Assembly (NCBI RefSeq): GCF_001421885.1
Contig: NZ_LMLH01000023.1
Location: 302,407-366,406, forward strand
Direction: 5' to 3'
DNA from: Pseudomonas sp. Leaf48
GTDB taxonomy: Bacteria > Pseudomonadota > Gammaproteobacteria > Pseudomonadales > Pseudomonadaceae
DNA: 64,000 bases
Numbering within the stretch: the first letter of the stretch is position 1; every line of letters starts with the position of its first letter. Positions 36,971-45,932 of the stretch are shown in pieces. Below the pieces are notes generated by a model. The model saw only the letters and a program-made list of their open reading frames with translations, did not search any database and was not told where the DNA came from. The position numbers and the translations under genes were made by a program.

Positions 36971-37029
36971 ACCGGTCGGTCACAAACTGGAAAAATAGTC
37001 GCGAAACTTTTACCTATACCGGTCGGTCA
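36971..37029. promoter_or_regulatory. Pair of ACCGGTCGGT operator-like sites
   Basis: The 12-base sequence ACCGGTCGGTCA occurs at 36971-36982 and again at 37018-37029, start to start 47 bases. Its core is a perfect inverted repeat (ACCG-GT-CGGT), the usual form of a dimeric repressor site of TetR or similar type. Confidence 0.45.
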
Positions 37030-37210
37030 TCTGACAAGAAGGTGCGTTGCGACTGGTGCAATCTTTGCAACGGCTCATTCACACATCCTGCTTCAGCGCA
37101 TTGGGCAGCGCTTGCTCACTGATGCGCGGCGCGTTTGCGCCCGGCCACGGGATTGGCCATGGAACACCGTTTGCCAGACCTAGAACTAGATCACAACACG
37201 GGAGATTCAT

Positions 37211-38794
37211 ATGATCAGTACGGCTTTGGAATTAAAGGGAGAGCGTGCTCATCAGGTCGGCGAAACGAGCGCCTTGACTGTCGCCACCAGTCAACCTGTC
37301 AACGTGCCAGGCTCCAAGACGCTGACGCCAGTGGTCAACCAGAATCCCAACCGCAAGAAAGTGCTGTTTGTCACTTCGGAGATCGCTGACCTGGTGAAAA
37401 CCGGCGGCCTGGGCGACGTGTCTGCAGCGCTGCCCCGTGCCATGGCCCATCTGCATGATGTGCGGGTGCTGATTCCAGGCTATCCGCAAGTGCTCAACAG
37501 TGAAAACCCGATTCACATCGTCGGCGAACTCGGTGGGCACGCCGCTGTGCCCGCGTGCAAGATCGGGCGCATGGACATGCCCGACGGTCTGGTCATTTAC
37601 GTACTGATCTGCCCCGAGCTTTATGAGCGCGAAGGCTCGCCCTACGGTGCCAACAACGGTCGTGACTGGCCGGACAATCATATTCGCTTCGCCCGCCTGG
37701 GCCTTGCTGCTGCCGACATGGCCGCCAATCTTGCACAAATCCACTGGTGCCCGGACCTGGTGCACGCCCATGACTGGCCGGCGGGGCTGGCGCCCGCCTA
37801 CATGCACTGGCGAGGGCAGCGGACCCCGACACTGTTCACCATCCATAACCTGGCGTACCAGGGCGTGACCAGTCTTGGCTCATGCCCTGAGCTGGGCATC
37901 CCCCATCATGCGCTCCAGCAGGAAGGCATGGAGTTCTACGGCAAGATGTCGTTCCTCAAGGCCGGCATGGCCTATGCGAGCCACATCACCACGGTCAGTG
38001 CGACCTACGCCCAGGAAATCACCACTCCGGACTTCGGCTGCGGCCTGGACGGCTTTCTGGCCTCCAAGACTCAGCAAGGCCTGCTCAGCGGCATCCCCAA
38101 CGGCATCGATGAAAGCTGGGATTCGGCCACCGACCCCCATCTGTTCTGCCCGTTCAAAATCGGCGAATGGGAAGGCAAGGCAGTCAATGCCGCCCACGTA
38201 CGTGAACTGTTCGGCCTGGACGCCTGCGAGGGCCCACTGTTCGCCGTGGTCTCGCGCCTGGTCTACCAAAAGGGCCTGGACCTGACCGAAGCGGTCTCTG
38301 AATACATCGTCAAATCCGGGGGCCAGATCGCGATCATCGGTCGGGGCGAACCGGAAGAAGAACAGGCCATGCGTGAACTGGCCGTGCGTTTCCCCGGGCA
38401 GATCGGCGTACGCATCGGCTTTAACGAAACCGATGCCCGACGCATGTTTGCCGGCAGCGATTTCCTGCTGATGCCTTCGCGCTACGAGCCTTGCGGCCTG
38501 AGCCAGATGTACGCCCAGCGCTTCGGTTCGCTGCCAGTGGCACGCAACACCGGCGGGCTGGCCGACACCATTGAAAACGGCGTGACCGGTTTCCTCTTTG
38601 ACGAGTCGACGGTGCAGAGCTACCAGGAAGCCGTGAGCCGTGCATTCAAGGTGTTCGCCTTCCCCGACCTGCTCAACGCCATGCGTTGCCGGGCCATGGC
38701 CGCGCCGTTCAACTGGTGCAAGGCGGTCGAGCCCTACGCCGAACTTTATGAACAACTGGTGGCTAAAGCCCTGGGTAAATCGGGCAAACAGTAA
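37211..38794 (+). CDS. glgA: Glycogen synthase GlgA
   Basis: 527-residue GT5 glucosyltransferase that extends alpha-1,4-glucan from ADP-glucose (or makes maltose-1-phosphate in some actinobacteria). KTGGLGDV (from Lys63) binds the nucleotide sugar, and the C-terminal catalytic region is RYEPCGLSQMYAQRFGSLPVARNTGGL. A 49-residue N-terminal extension with no known domain precedes the conserved start (KKVLFVTSEIADLVKTGG). First gene of glgA-treZ-malQ-treY-DUF2934-glgX. No glgC is in the window, so ADP-glucose must come from elsewhere. Confidence 0.94.
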   Translation: MISTALELKGERAHQVGETSALTVATSQPVNVPGSKTLTPVVNQNPNRKKVLFVTSEIADLVKTGGLGDVSAALPRAMAHLHDVRVLIPGYPQVLNSENPIHIVGELGGHAAVPACKIGRMDMPDGLVIYVLICPELYEREGSPYGANNGRDWPDNHIRFARLGLAAADMAANLAQIHWCPDLVHAHDWPAGLAPAYMHWRGQRTPTLFTIHNLAYQGVTSLGSCPELGIPHHALQQEGMEFYGKMSFLKAGMAYASHITTVSATYAQEITTPDFGCGLDGFLASKTQQGLLSGIPNGIDESWDSATDPHLFCPFKIGEWEGKAVNAAHVRELFGLDACEGPLFAVVSRLVYQKGLDLTEAVSEYIVKSGGQIAIIGRGEPEEEQAMRELAVRFPGQIGVRIGFNETDARRMFAGSDFLLMPSRYEPCGLSQMYAQRFGSLPVARNTGGLADTIENGVTGFLFDESTVQSYQEAVSRAFKVFAFPDLLNAMRCRAMAAPFNWCKAVEPYAELYEQLVAKALGKSGKQ

Positions 38795-38806
38795 GGGACT
38801 TTTTAG

Positions 38807-40603
38807 ATGCCGTTACGGAGCTTTGAGACCTGGCCCCACGGCGCACTCATGCTGGACGATCAGCACACGCAATTTGCGTTGTGGGCGCCAGATGCGTTCT
38901 ACGTCAGCGTCGAACTGGAAAATGGACGATCCGTGGCACTGCTGCCTCAGGACGATGGCTGGTTTGTCAGCGACGTCCGATGCCCGGCAGGCATGCGCTA
39001 CCGCTACTGCATCGACGGCGAACTGGAGGTCCCAGATCCGGCCTCCCGCGCCCAGGCCGGCGGTATCGACCAGCCCAGTATCGTCGTCGATCCATTGGCT
39101 TATCAGTGGCGCCACAGCGGGTGGTATGGACGGCCCTGGCACGAAGCGGTGATCTACGAACTGCATGTGGGGGCGCTCGGTGGCTTCAGCGCGGTCGAGC
39201 AGCATTTGGCGCATCTGGTAGACCTGGGTATTACCGCGATCGAACTGATGCCGGTGGCGCAATTCCCCGGCGACCGCAACTGGGGCTATGACGGCGTCCT
39301 GGCCTTCGCGCCCCAGGCGTCTTATGGTTCTCCAGAACAGCTCAAGCATTTGATCGATACTGCCCACGGCTACGGCCTGGCGGTGATTCTCGACGTGGTC
39401 TACAACCACTTCGGGCCCGACGGCAATTACCTGCACCATTACGCCAAGGGCTTCTTCCGCGAAGACCGGCACACACCTTGGGGCGCGGCTATCGACTTGC
39501 GCCGCCGCGAGGTGCGCAACTTCTTTATCGAAAACGCCTTGATGTGGGTATTGGAATACCGCTTCGACGGCTTGCGCCTGGACGCGGTTCACGCCATAGA
39601 AGACCCGGACTTCCTCCAGGAACTGGCCGGACGGGTGCGCCGGCAGATCGCGCCGCAGCGGCATGTGTGGCTGATGGTGGAAAACGAACACAACCAGGCC
39701 AGCCTGCTCGAGCAAGGCTATGACGCCCAGTGGAACGACGACGGCCACAACGCCCTGCACGTGCTGCTGACCGGCGAAACCGACGCTTACTATGCCGATT
39801 ATGCGCAAAACCCAACCGAACAACTGGCGCGCTGCCTGAATCAGGGCTTCGTGTTCCAGGGCCATATCAACCGCCACGGCGTCGCCCGCGGCGAGCCCAG
39901 CGGGCACTTGCCGCCGAGCGCCTTTATCCTGTTTCTGCAAAACCATGATCAGATTGGCAACCGCGCCTTTGGCGAGCGCCTGCATCAGTTGGCGCACCCG
40001 CAAGCGTTGCGGGCAGCCACCGCGCTGCTGATGTTGGCGCCGATGATTCCCTTGATGTTCATGGGCGACGAGTTCGCAGCCGAGCAGCCCTTCCTGTTTT
40101 TTACCAGCCACCACGGTGAACTGGCGCAGTTGGTACGCGATGGTCGGCGCAACGAGTTCGCCGCATTCAGCGCCTTTGCCGACCCGCAGCGGCGTGAGCA
40201 GATTCCCGACCCTAACGCCCAGGCAACCTTTGAAGCATCACGCCCTGGGCTGCCGGCGACCGGCCATGGGCCGATGCACGAACTGTATCGCCAGTTGTTG
40301 CAGCTGCGCCATCGCCACATCGTCCCGCGCTTGCCGGGTGCACAGGCGCTGCAATCCGCCGTATTGGGCCCGGGCGCCGTCAGCGCAACCTGGCGACTGG
40401 GCGATGGCAGTCAGTTGCGAATTGACCTGAACCTCAGCGAGAAGGCCGTGGTCCACTCCCCACAGGCCGGTGCCGAGCTACTCTTCGAAGAGCCGCCGCA
40501 ATCGGCCGGTCTGCTTGATCAGGGCACCCTTGCTGCGTATTGCGCGATCGTCAGCCTGACGATCGCAGCCCCTTTGCTACCCCCGGATGGAGAGCGCCCA
40601 TGA
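38807..40603 (+). CDS. treZ: Malto-oligosyltrehalose trehalohydrolase TreZ
   Basis: 598-residue GH13 enzyme that releases trehalose from maltooligosyl-trehalose made by TreY. An N-terminal CBM48-like domain precedes the barrel; the nucleophile Asp259 is in FDGLRLDAVHA, the acid Glu292 in MVENEHNQA, and the third carboxylate in LQNHDQIGNR. TAAGGGA precedes the ATG 12 bases after glgA. The stop codon overlaps the malQ start (ATGA). Confidence 0.94.
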   Translation: MPLRSFETWPHGALMLDDQHTQFALWAPDAFYVSVELENGRSVALLPQDDGWFVSDVRCPAGMRYRYCIDGELEVPDPASRAQAGGIDQPSIVVDPLAYQWRHSGWYGRPWHEAVIYELHVGALGGFSAVEQHLAHLVDLGITAIELMPVAQFPGDRNWGYDGVLAFAPQASYGSPEQLKHLIDTAHGYGLAVILDVVYNHFGPDGNYLHHYAKGFFREDRHTPWGAAIDLRRREVRNFFIENALMWVLEYRFDGLRLDAVHAIEDPDFLQELAGRVRRQIAPQRHVWLMVENEHNQASLLEQGYDAQWNDDGHNALHVLLTGETDAYYADYAQNPTEQLARCLNQGFVFQGHINRHGVARGEPSGHLPPSAFILFLQNHDQIGNRAFGERLHQLAHPQALRAATALLMLAPMIPLMFMGDEFAAEQPFLFFTSHHGELAQLVRDGRRNEFAAFSAFADPQRREQIPDPNAQATFEASRPGLPATGHGPMHELYRQLLQLRHRHIVPRLPGAQALQSAVLGPGAVSATWRLGDGSQLRIDLNLSEKAVVHSPQAGAELLFEEPPQSAGLLDQGTLAAYCAIVSLTIAAPLLPPDGERP

Positions 40604-42681
40604 GTGATGCGCAACTGGAAACACTGGCCAGCCGAGCCGGACTTGCGGTCGACTGGATCGACGCCAACGGACGGCCGCAAAAAGTCGCACCCTCGGTATT
40701 GCGCGCCGTTCTGACCGGGCTCGGCCACCCCGCCGGCAGCGCTCAGGAAATCGACGCCAGCCTGCTGGAGTTGCAGGCGGCGCAGCAGACTCTGCACCTG
40801 CCGCCACTGATTACCGCCGACTTTGGCGTTGGTCTGAACCTGGCGCGCTACTTTGCCCCGCACACCCCGTGTGAAATTCAGCTTGAGGATGGCGCGTGGC
40901 TGCACCTGAAACTGGACGCCAACGCGGTATTGCCCGGCCTGATTCCGGTCGGCTACCAGCACGTCAGTATCGACGGGCAATCCTTCACGCTGGCCGTCGC
41001 ACCTGAGCGTTGTTTCAGTGTGGGCGATGCCGTGGACAGCCCGATTCCCCGCGCCTGGGGCCTGAGCGTGCAGCTATACGCCTTGCGCCGCCCCGGTGAT
41101 GGCGGTTTCGGCGATACCCAGGCCCTGGAAGACCTGGCCCGGGTGGCCGGCGAACGCGGCGCCGAGGCATTGGCGATCAGCCCGTTGCACGCGATGTTTT
41201 CCAGCGACACCCGGCGCTACAGCCCCTACTCACCGTCCAGCCGCTTGTTTCTCAATAGCCTGTACTGCGCACCGGGGGCGATTCTTGGCGAGCGCGCGAT
41301 GCGCAGCGCCATAGATGCTACCGGTCTGGCGGCCGAGTTGAAGGATCTGGAACAACGTCCACTGATCGACTGGCCGGCCGCTGCCGAAGCCAAGCATCGA
41401 CTGTTGCAGGCGCTGTATGAAGGCTTTGTCCAGGGCGAACACCCATTGCACCCGGACTTCAGCAGCTTCCGTCATGCCGGCGGCGAAGCCCTGGAGAACC
41501 ACTGCCGCTTCGAAGCCATCCAGGAAACCTGCGCGGCCCGCGGAGAGAGCCTCGACTGGCGGCAGTGGCCGGACCAGTGGCGCGACCCGCGCAGTGCCGC
41601 CCTCGCCGAATTCGCCGAAGAGAATGCCACGCGCATCGGTTTCCATGCGTTCTGCCAGTGGTTGATCACTCGCTGCCTGGAACGCGCGCAAACCGCCGCC
41701 CGCAGCAGCGGCATGAGCATCGGCCTGATCGCTGACCTCGCGGTGGGTGCCGATGGCGCCGGCAGCCAGGCCTGGAGCCGCCAGGACGAACTGCTCGCGT
41801 CCCTCACCGTGGGTGCGCCGCCGGACATACTCAACCGTAGCGGACAGGGCTGGGGGATTTCTGCGTTCGCGCCCGAAGGCCTCGTGCGTCACGGCTTCCG
41901 CGCTTTCATCGAGATGCTGCGGGCCAACTTCGCCCACTGCGGGGGCTTGCGCATTGACCATGTCATGGGGCTGCAACGGCTGTGGGTGATTCCCAACGGT
42001 TCGCCACCGGCCGACGGCGCCTACCTCTATTACCCGGTGGACGATCTGTTGCGCCTGCTGACGCTGGAGTCCCATCGCCATCAGGCCATCGTGCTCGGCG
42101 AAGACCTCGGCACCGTGCCCGAAGGCCTGCGGGAAAAACTCATCGCCCGTTCAATGCTCGGCATGCGCGTGTTGTTGTTCGAACAGGACAACACCCACTT
42201 CAAGCCAATCCTCGACTGGCCGGACAACGCCCTGGCGACCACCAGCACCCATGACCTGCCGACTCTGAACGGCTGGTGGCACGGTCGCGATATCGACTGG
42301 TACGCCCGCCTTGGCCTGGTCGATGCCAGCGGCGAAATCGAATGGCGACAACACCGCGAACGCGAGCGTGAAGGCCTGCGCCGGGCGTTGAGCCAGGACC
42401 CGCAGAATTTCCGTGAAGAGTCCCATGATGAAACCGATCAGGTCCTCGACGCCAGCGTAAGATTTCTCGGCCATACCCGGGCGCCTCTGGTGCTGCTGCC
42501 GCTCGAAGATGCCCTGGGCATCGAACAACAGGCCAACCTGCCGGGCACTGTCGATATCCACCCCAACTGGTCACGACGGCTATCGGGCGACAGCGAAGCA
42601 CTGCTCGATGGTGTGGACGCCGCCCGGCGCCTGGAGCTGCTCGCCTGTGCGCGACTACAAGCCGTCGAGCGTGATCGATGA
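40600..42681 (+). CDS. malQ: 4-alpha-glucanotransferase MalQ (amylomaltase)
   Basis: 693-residue GH77 enzyme that shuffles maltodextrin chains. Catalytic Asp453 (LRIDHVMG) and Glu501 (LGEDLGTVP), and STHDLPTLNGWW, are intact. An N-terminal extension of about 120 residues resembles that of bacterial MalQ. Coupled by ATGA overlaps to treZ upstream and treY downstream, which fits a role in supplying chains of the right length to TreY. Confidence 0.94.
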   Translation: MSDAQLETLASRAGLAVDWIDANGRPQKVAPSVLRAVLTGLGHPAGSAQEIDASLLELQAAQQTLHLPPLITADFGVGLNLARYFAPHTPCEIQLEDGAWLHLKLDANAVLPGLIPVGYQHVSIDGQSFTLAVAPERCFSVGDAVDSPIPRAWGLSVQLYALRRPGDGGFGDTQALEDLARVAGERGAEALAISPLHAMFSSDTRRYSPYSPSSRLFLNSLYCAPGAILGERAMRSAIDATGLAAELKDLEQRPLIDWPAAAEAKHRLLQALYEGFVQGEHPLHPDFSSFRHAGGEALENHCRFEAIQETCAARGESLDWRQWPDQWRDPRSAALAEFAEENATRIGFHAFCQWLITRCLERAQTAARSSGMSIGLIADLAVGADGAGSQAWSRQDELLASLTVGAPPDILNRSGQGWGISAFAPEGLVRHGFRAFIEMLRANFAHCGGLRIDHVMGLQRLWVIPNGSPPADGAYLYYPVDDLLRLLTLESHRHQAIVLGEDLGTVPEGLREKLIARSMLGMRVLLFEQDNTHFKPILDWPDNALATTSTHDLPTLNGWWHGRDIDWYARLGLVDASGEIEWRQHREREREGLRRALSQDPQNFREESHDETDQVLDASVRFLGHTRAPLVLLPLEDALGIEQQANLPGTVDIHPNWSRRLSGDSEALLDGVDAARRLELLACARLQAVERDR

Positions 42682-45473
42682 CCGAAGCGTTCAGCCCGTC
42701 ACTGCGGGCCACCCTGCGCCTGCAATTTCACAAGGACTTCACCCTGGATGATGCGGTACCGCTGGTGCCGTACTTCGCCCGCCTTGGCATCAGCCATGTC
42801 TATGCCTCGCCGCTGCTGAGCGCCCGCGCCGGCTCCATGCATGGTTACGACGTGGTCGACCCGACCACGATCAACCCGCAACTGGGCGGCGAAGAGGCGC
42901 TTGGGCGTCTGGTCAGCGCGCTGCGCAGGCACAACATGGGGTTGATCCTCGACATTGTCTCCAACCACATGGCGGTGGGCGGCGGCGATAACCCCTGGTG
43001 GCTCGACCTGCTGGAGTGGGGACGCCTGAGCCCCTACGGCGAGTTTTTCGATATCCAGTGGCACTCACCCGACCCGTTGATGGAAGGCCAACTGCTACTG
43101 CCGTTCCTGGGTAGCGACTATGGCATCGCGCTGCAGGAAGGCACCCTGCCCTTGCGTTTCGATGCTCAGCTGGGCGCGTTTCATGTCGAGCACCATGAAC
43201 ATCGTTTCCCGATTTGCCCCAGTGATTATGGCGAACTGCTCAAGATTGACGCACCGCTCAACGTACAGCACGGGGAACAACTCAAAGCCCTGGCTGATCG
43301 CTTCAGTACCCTGAGCTATCAGACTGACGCGCACAGCCTGGCACAACCACTTAAAGCGCAGCTGCGTGACCTCGCCAGCGATCCGGCCATTGCCTCTGCC
43401 ATTGAGCGGCACCTGAACAACTACGACTCGCTGACCGCCGAAGGTTTTCCACGCCTGCATAATCTGCTGGAGCGCCAGAGTTATCGCCTGGCTAGTTGGC
43501 GCACGGCGGCGGACGACATCAACTGGCGACGCTTCTTCGATGTCAACGAATTGGGCGGGTTGCGCGTGGAGCGCCCGGCGGTGTTCGAAGCGACCCATGC
43601 CAGGATTTTCCAGCTGGTGGCCGACGGCCTGGTCGACGGCTTGCGCATCGACCACATCGACGGTCTCGCCGACCCGCGCGGTTATTGCCGCAAGTTAAGG
43701 CGCCGGGTCGATAGCCTGACGCCCGGTCGGCACCTGCCCATCTTCGTCGAAAAGATCCTCGGCGAAGGCGAAACCCTGCACCGCGACTGGTCGGTTGACG
43801 GCAGCACTGGTTACGAATTCATGAACCAGGTGTCGTTGCTGCAACACGACCCCGAGGGCGCGCAGGTGCTGGGTGCGCTGTGGCAGCACCACAGTCAGCG
43901 GCCCGCCGACTTCACACAGGAAGCCCAACTGGCACGCCAGCAAATCCTCAACGGCTCCCTGGCCGGCGACTTCGAAAGTGTTGCCCAGGCGTTGTTGCAG
44001 GTGGCCCGGGATGACCTGATGACCCGCGATTTGACCCTGGGTGCGATTCGCCGGGCACTGCAAGCGTTGATCGTGCATTTCCCGGTGTACCGCACTTACA
44101 TCAGCCCCCTGGGCCGCTCGCCCCAGGACGAAGGATTTTTCCAGCAGGCCATGGACGGTGCACGGCAGATCCTGGGCGAAGCCGACTGGCCGGTGCTCGA
44201 TTGCCTGGCCAACTGGCTCGGAGGCGAACCCTGGCGTAAGCGCCCTGCGGGACGCCAGCGCAAGCGCCTGAAACATGCCTGCGTGCGCTTTCAACAGTTG
44301 ACCTCTCCGGCAGCGGCCAAGGCGGTGGAAGACACTGCGTTTTATCGCTCGGCCGTGTTGCTGTCACGCAACGACGTGGGGTTCAGCACCGAGCAGTTCA
44401 GCACCCCGGTGGCGGACTTCCATCGGGCCTGCCTCGATCGTCTTGCAAGCTTCCCGGACAACTTGCTCGCCACCGCCACCCACGACCACAAACGTGGCGA
44501 AGACACGCGCGCACGGCTGGCGGTGCTGAGCGAACGCAGTGCCTGGTATGCCGATCAGGTCGAGCTGTGGCGCGCCCTTGCCCGCCCATTGCGCAATGAC
44601 GAGCAAATGCCGTCGGCCGGCGATGAGTTGATTCTCTATCAAGCCCTGCTCGGCAGCTGGCCGTTGACACTGAAAGTCGACGATCAGACGGCCTTGCAGG
44701 AGTACGCCAAACGCCTCTGGCAATGGCAACGCAAAGCCCTGCGCGAAGCCAAACTGCAAAGCAGCTGGAGTGCCCCCAATGAAGCCTACGAGCAGGCAAC
44801 CGAGGACTTTATCCAGCGCCTGCTACTGTGCCCCGAGGGTGACCTGCTGCGCACTGCCATCGCCAAGGCGGTGCGTGCGATCGCCGCGCCAGGCGCGCTC
44901 AACGGGTTGGCGCAAACCTTGCTGCGAATGACCGTGCCGGGGGTACCGGACCTGTATCAAGGCAATGACTTCTGGGACTTCAGCCTGGTCGATCCGGACA
45001 ATCGCCGGGCAGTGGATTACGCCAGTCGTGAACAGGCCCTGCAGCAGGCGGTTGAACTGCCTGACCTGTTGGCGAACTGGCACGACGGGCGCATCAAGCA
45101 AACCTTGATAGCCCGCACCTTGAACCTGCGTGCCGCGAACGCTGGGCTGTTCATGCATGGCACTTATCGGGCCCTGGAAGTGCTCGGCAGCCAGGCCCAT
45201 CGAGTACTGGGTTTTGTACGGGAATACGAGGCAAAGCGTGCCATCGTCCTTGTGCCGATACGCTGCGCCGGACTGCTGGAAAACAGTGCCGGGCCACAGG
45301 TTGACGCGCCGCTGTGGGGCGATACCCGGGTCATATTGCCGTTCACCCGGCCTGGGGAAAATCTGAAGGGATTTTTTTCAGGCGTTGCAGTCACAGAACA
45401 CAGGGAGCTGATGATCAGCGCCGCGCTGGGGGATTTCCCGGTCAATCTCATTATCCAAACTACCCACACTTGA
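42678..45473 (+). CDS. treY: Malto-oligosyltrehalose synthase TreY
   Basis: 931-residue GH13 enzyme that turns the reducing end of a maltodextrin into a terminal trehalose unit. The family pattern TLRLQFHKDFTLDDAVPLVPYFARLGISHVY at the N terminus is described here only by its parts (LQFHKDFT, YFARLGISH). Asp325 (GLRIDHIDGL) and Glu358 (FVEKIL) are the catalytic pair, and ATHDHKRGED is typical of TreY. Overlaps malQ by four bases. Confidence 0.95.
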   Translation: MTEAFSPSLRATLRLQFHKDFTLDDAVPLVPYFARLGISHVYASPLLSARAGSMHGYDVVDPTTINPQLGGEEALGRLVSALRRHNMGLILDIVSNHMAVGGGDNPWWLDLLEWGRLSPYGEFFDIQWHSPDPLMEGQLLLPFLGSDYGIALQEGTLPLRFDAQLGAFHVEHHEHRFPICPSDYGELLKIDAPLNVQHGEQLKALADRFSTLSYQTDAHSLAQPLKAQLRDLASDPAIASAIERHLNNYDSLTAEGFPRLHNLLERQSYRLASWRTAADDINWRRFFDVNELGGLRVERPAVFEATHARIFQLVADGLVDGLRIDHIDGLADPRGYCRKLRRRVDSLTPGRHLPIFVEKILGEGETLHRDWSVDGSTGYEFMNQVSLLQHDPEGAQVLGALWQHHSQRPADFTQEAQLARQQILNGSLAGDFESVAQALLQVARDDLMTRDLTLGAIRRALQALIVHFPVYRTYISPLGRSPQDEGFFQQAMDGARQILGEADWPVLDCLANWLGGEPWRKRPAGRQRKRLKHACVRFQQLTSPAAAKAVEDTAFYRSAVLLSRNDVGFSTEQFSTPVADFHRACLDRLASFPDNLLATATHDHKRGEDTRARLAVLSERSAWYADQVELWRALARPLRNDEQMPSAGDELILYQALLGSWPLTLKVDDQTALQEYAKRLWQWQRKALREAKLQSSWSAPNEAYEQATEDFIQRLLLCPEGDLLRTAIAKAVRAIAAPGALNGLAQTLLRMTVPGVPDLYQGNDFWDFSLVDPDNRRAVDYASREQALQQAVELPDLLANWHDGRIKQTLIARTLNLRAANAGLFMHGTYRALEVLGSQAHRVLGFVREYEAKRAIVLVPIRCAGLLENSAGPQVDAPLWGDTRVILPFTRPGENLKGFFSGVAVTEHRELMISAALGDFPVNLIIQTTHT

Positions 45474-45494
45474 GTTCAGTTCAGGAGCATTGCG

Positions 45495-45842
45495 ATGAGT
45501 ACCGACGATAAACGCATCCGCGAATTCGCTTATCAGATCTGGGAATCGGAAGGCAAACCCGAAGGCCAGGAAGCCCGCCACTGGGAGATGGCGCGCAAAC
45601 TGGCGGAAGCCGAAGCCCTTGCACCGAGCAAATCGCCAAAGGCCGCGACCGTCAAGGGCACCGCTGCCAAACCCGCAGCGGGCAAGTCCAACAGCAAGCT
45701 CAACGGCAAGCTGGACGGCACCCCCGCCGCGTCCACTGCCAAGGCCAAAGCCAAACCGGCCGCGGCTTCGAAAGTGATTCCACCGGGGGAAAAAGTGGCA
45801 GAGAAAAAGCCCCGCACCGCGAAAAAGCCTCCGGCGTCCTGA
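45495..45842 (+). CDS. DUF2934 domain protein with Lys/Ala-rich tail
   Basis: 115-residue protein. Residues 5-40 are the DUF2934 motif (RIREFAYQIWESEGKPEG...HWEMARKLAE), a short helical module of unknown function. The tail is rich in Lys, Ala and Pro (histone-H1-like, for example AAKPAAGKSNSKLNGKL and KVAEKKPRTAKKPPAS), so it could bind nucleic acid or a polyanion. AGGAG precedes the ATG. It sits 21 bases after treY and 90 before glgX, inside the glucan operon; a comparable small gene lies there in other Pseudomonas (from memory). Confidence 0.87.
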   Translation: MSTDDKRIREFAYQIWESEGKPEGQEARHWEMARKLAEAEALAPSKSPKAATVKGTAAKPAAGKSNSKLNGKLDGTPAASTAKAKAKPAAASKVIPPGEKVAEKKPRTAKKPPAS

Positions 45843-45932
45843 CGCTTAAGCGGATTGTCTTGACTGTATTCATGGCGCATTCAAGCGCCAGCGTGGGCCC
45901 GTGCGCCCGAATAAATACTGCTGGGAGCACCT

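Larger units (their letters stand above)
36653..37210. other. Long upstream region of the glgA operon
   Basis: No convincing gene in 558 bases: the small open frame at 36818-37183 has no start signal or family likeness. It holds an imperfect sigma-22-like promoter (36936-36961), two identical ACCGGTCGGTCA sites (36971, 37018), and a GGCAC/GTGCC hairpin at 36874-36887. It ends with GGGAG before the glgA ATG. Confidence 0.5.

Noticed and set aside
36818..37183. Possible small gene before glgA
   Set aside because: No ribosome-binding site, no domain, odd composition; the region is better explained as promoter.
38813..40114. Open frame opposite treZ
   Set aside because: Antisense shadow of a clearly conserved GH13 gene.
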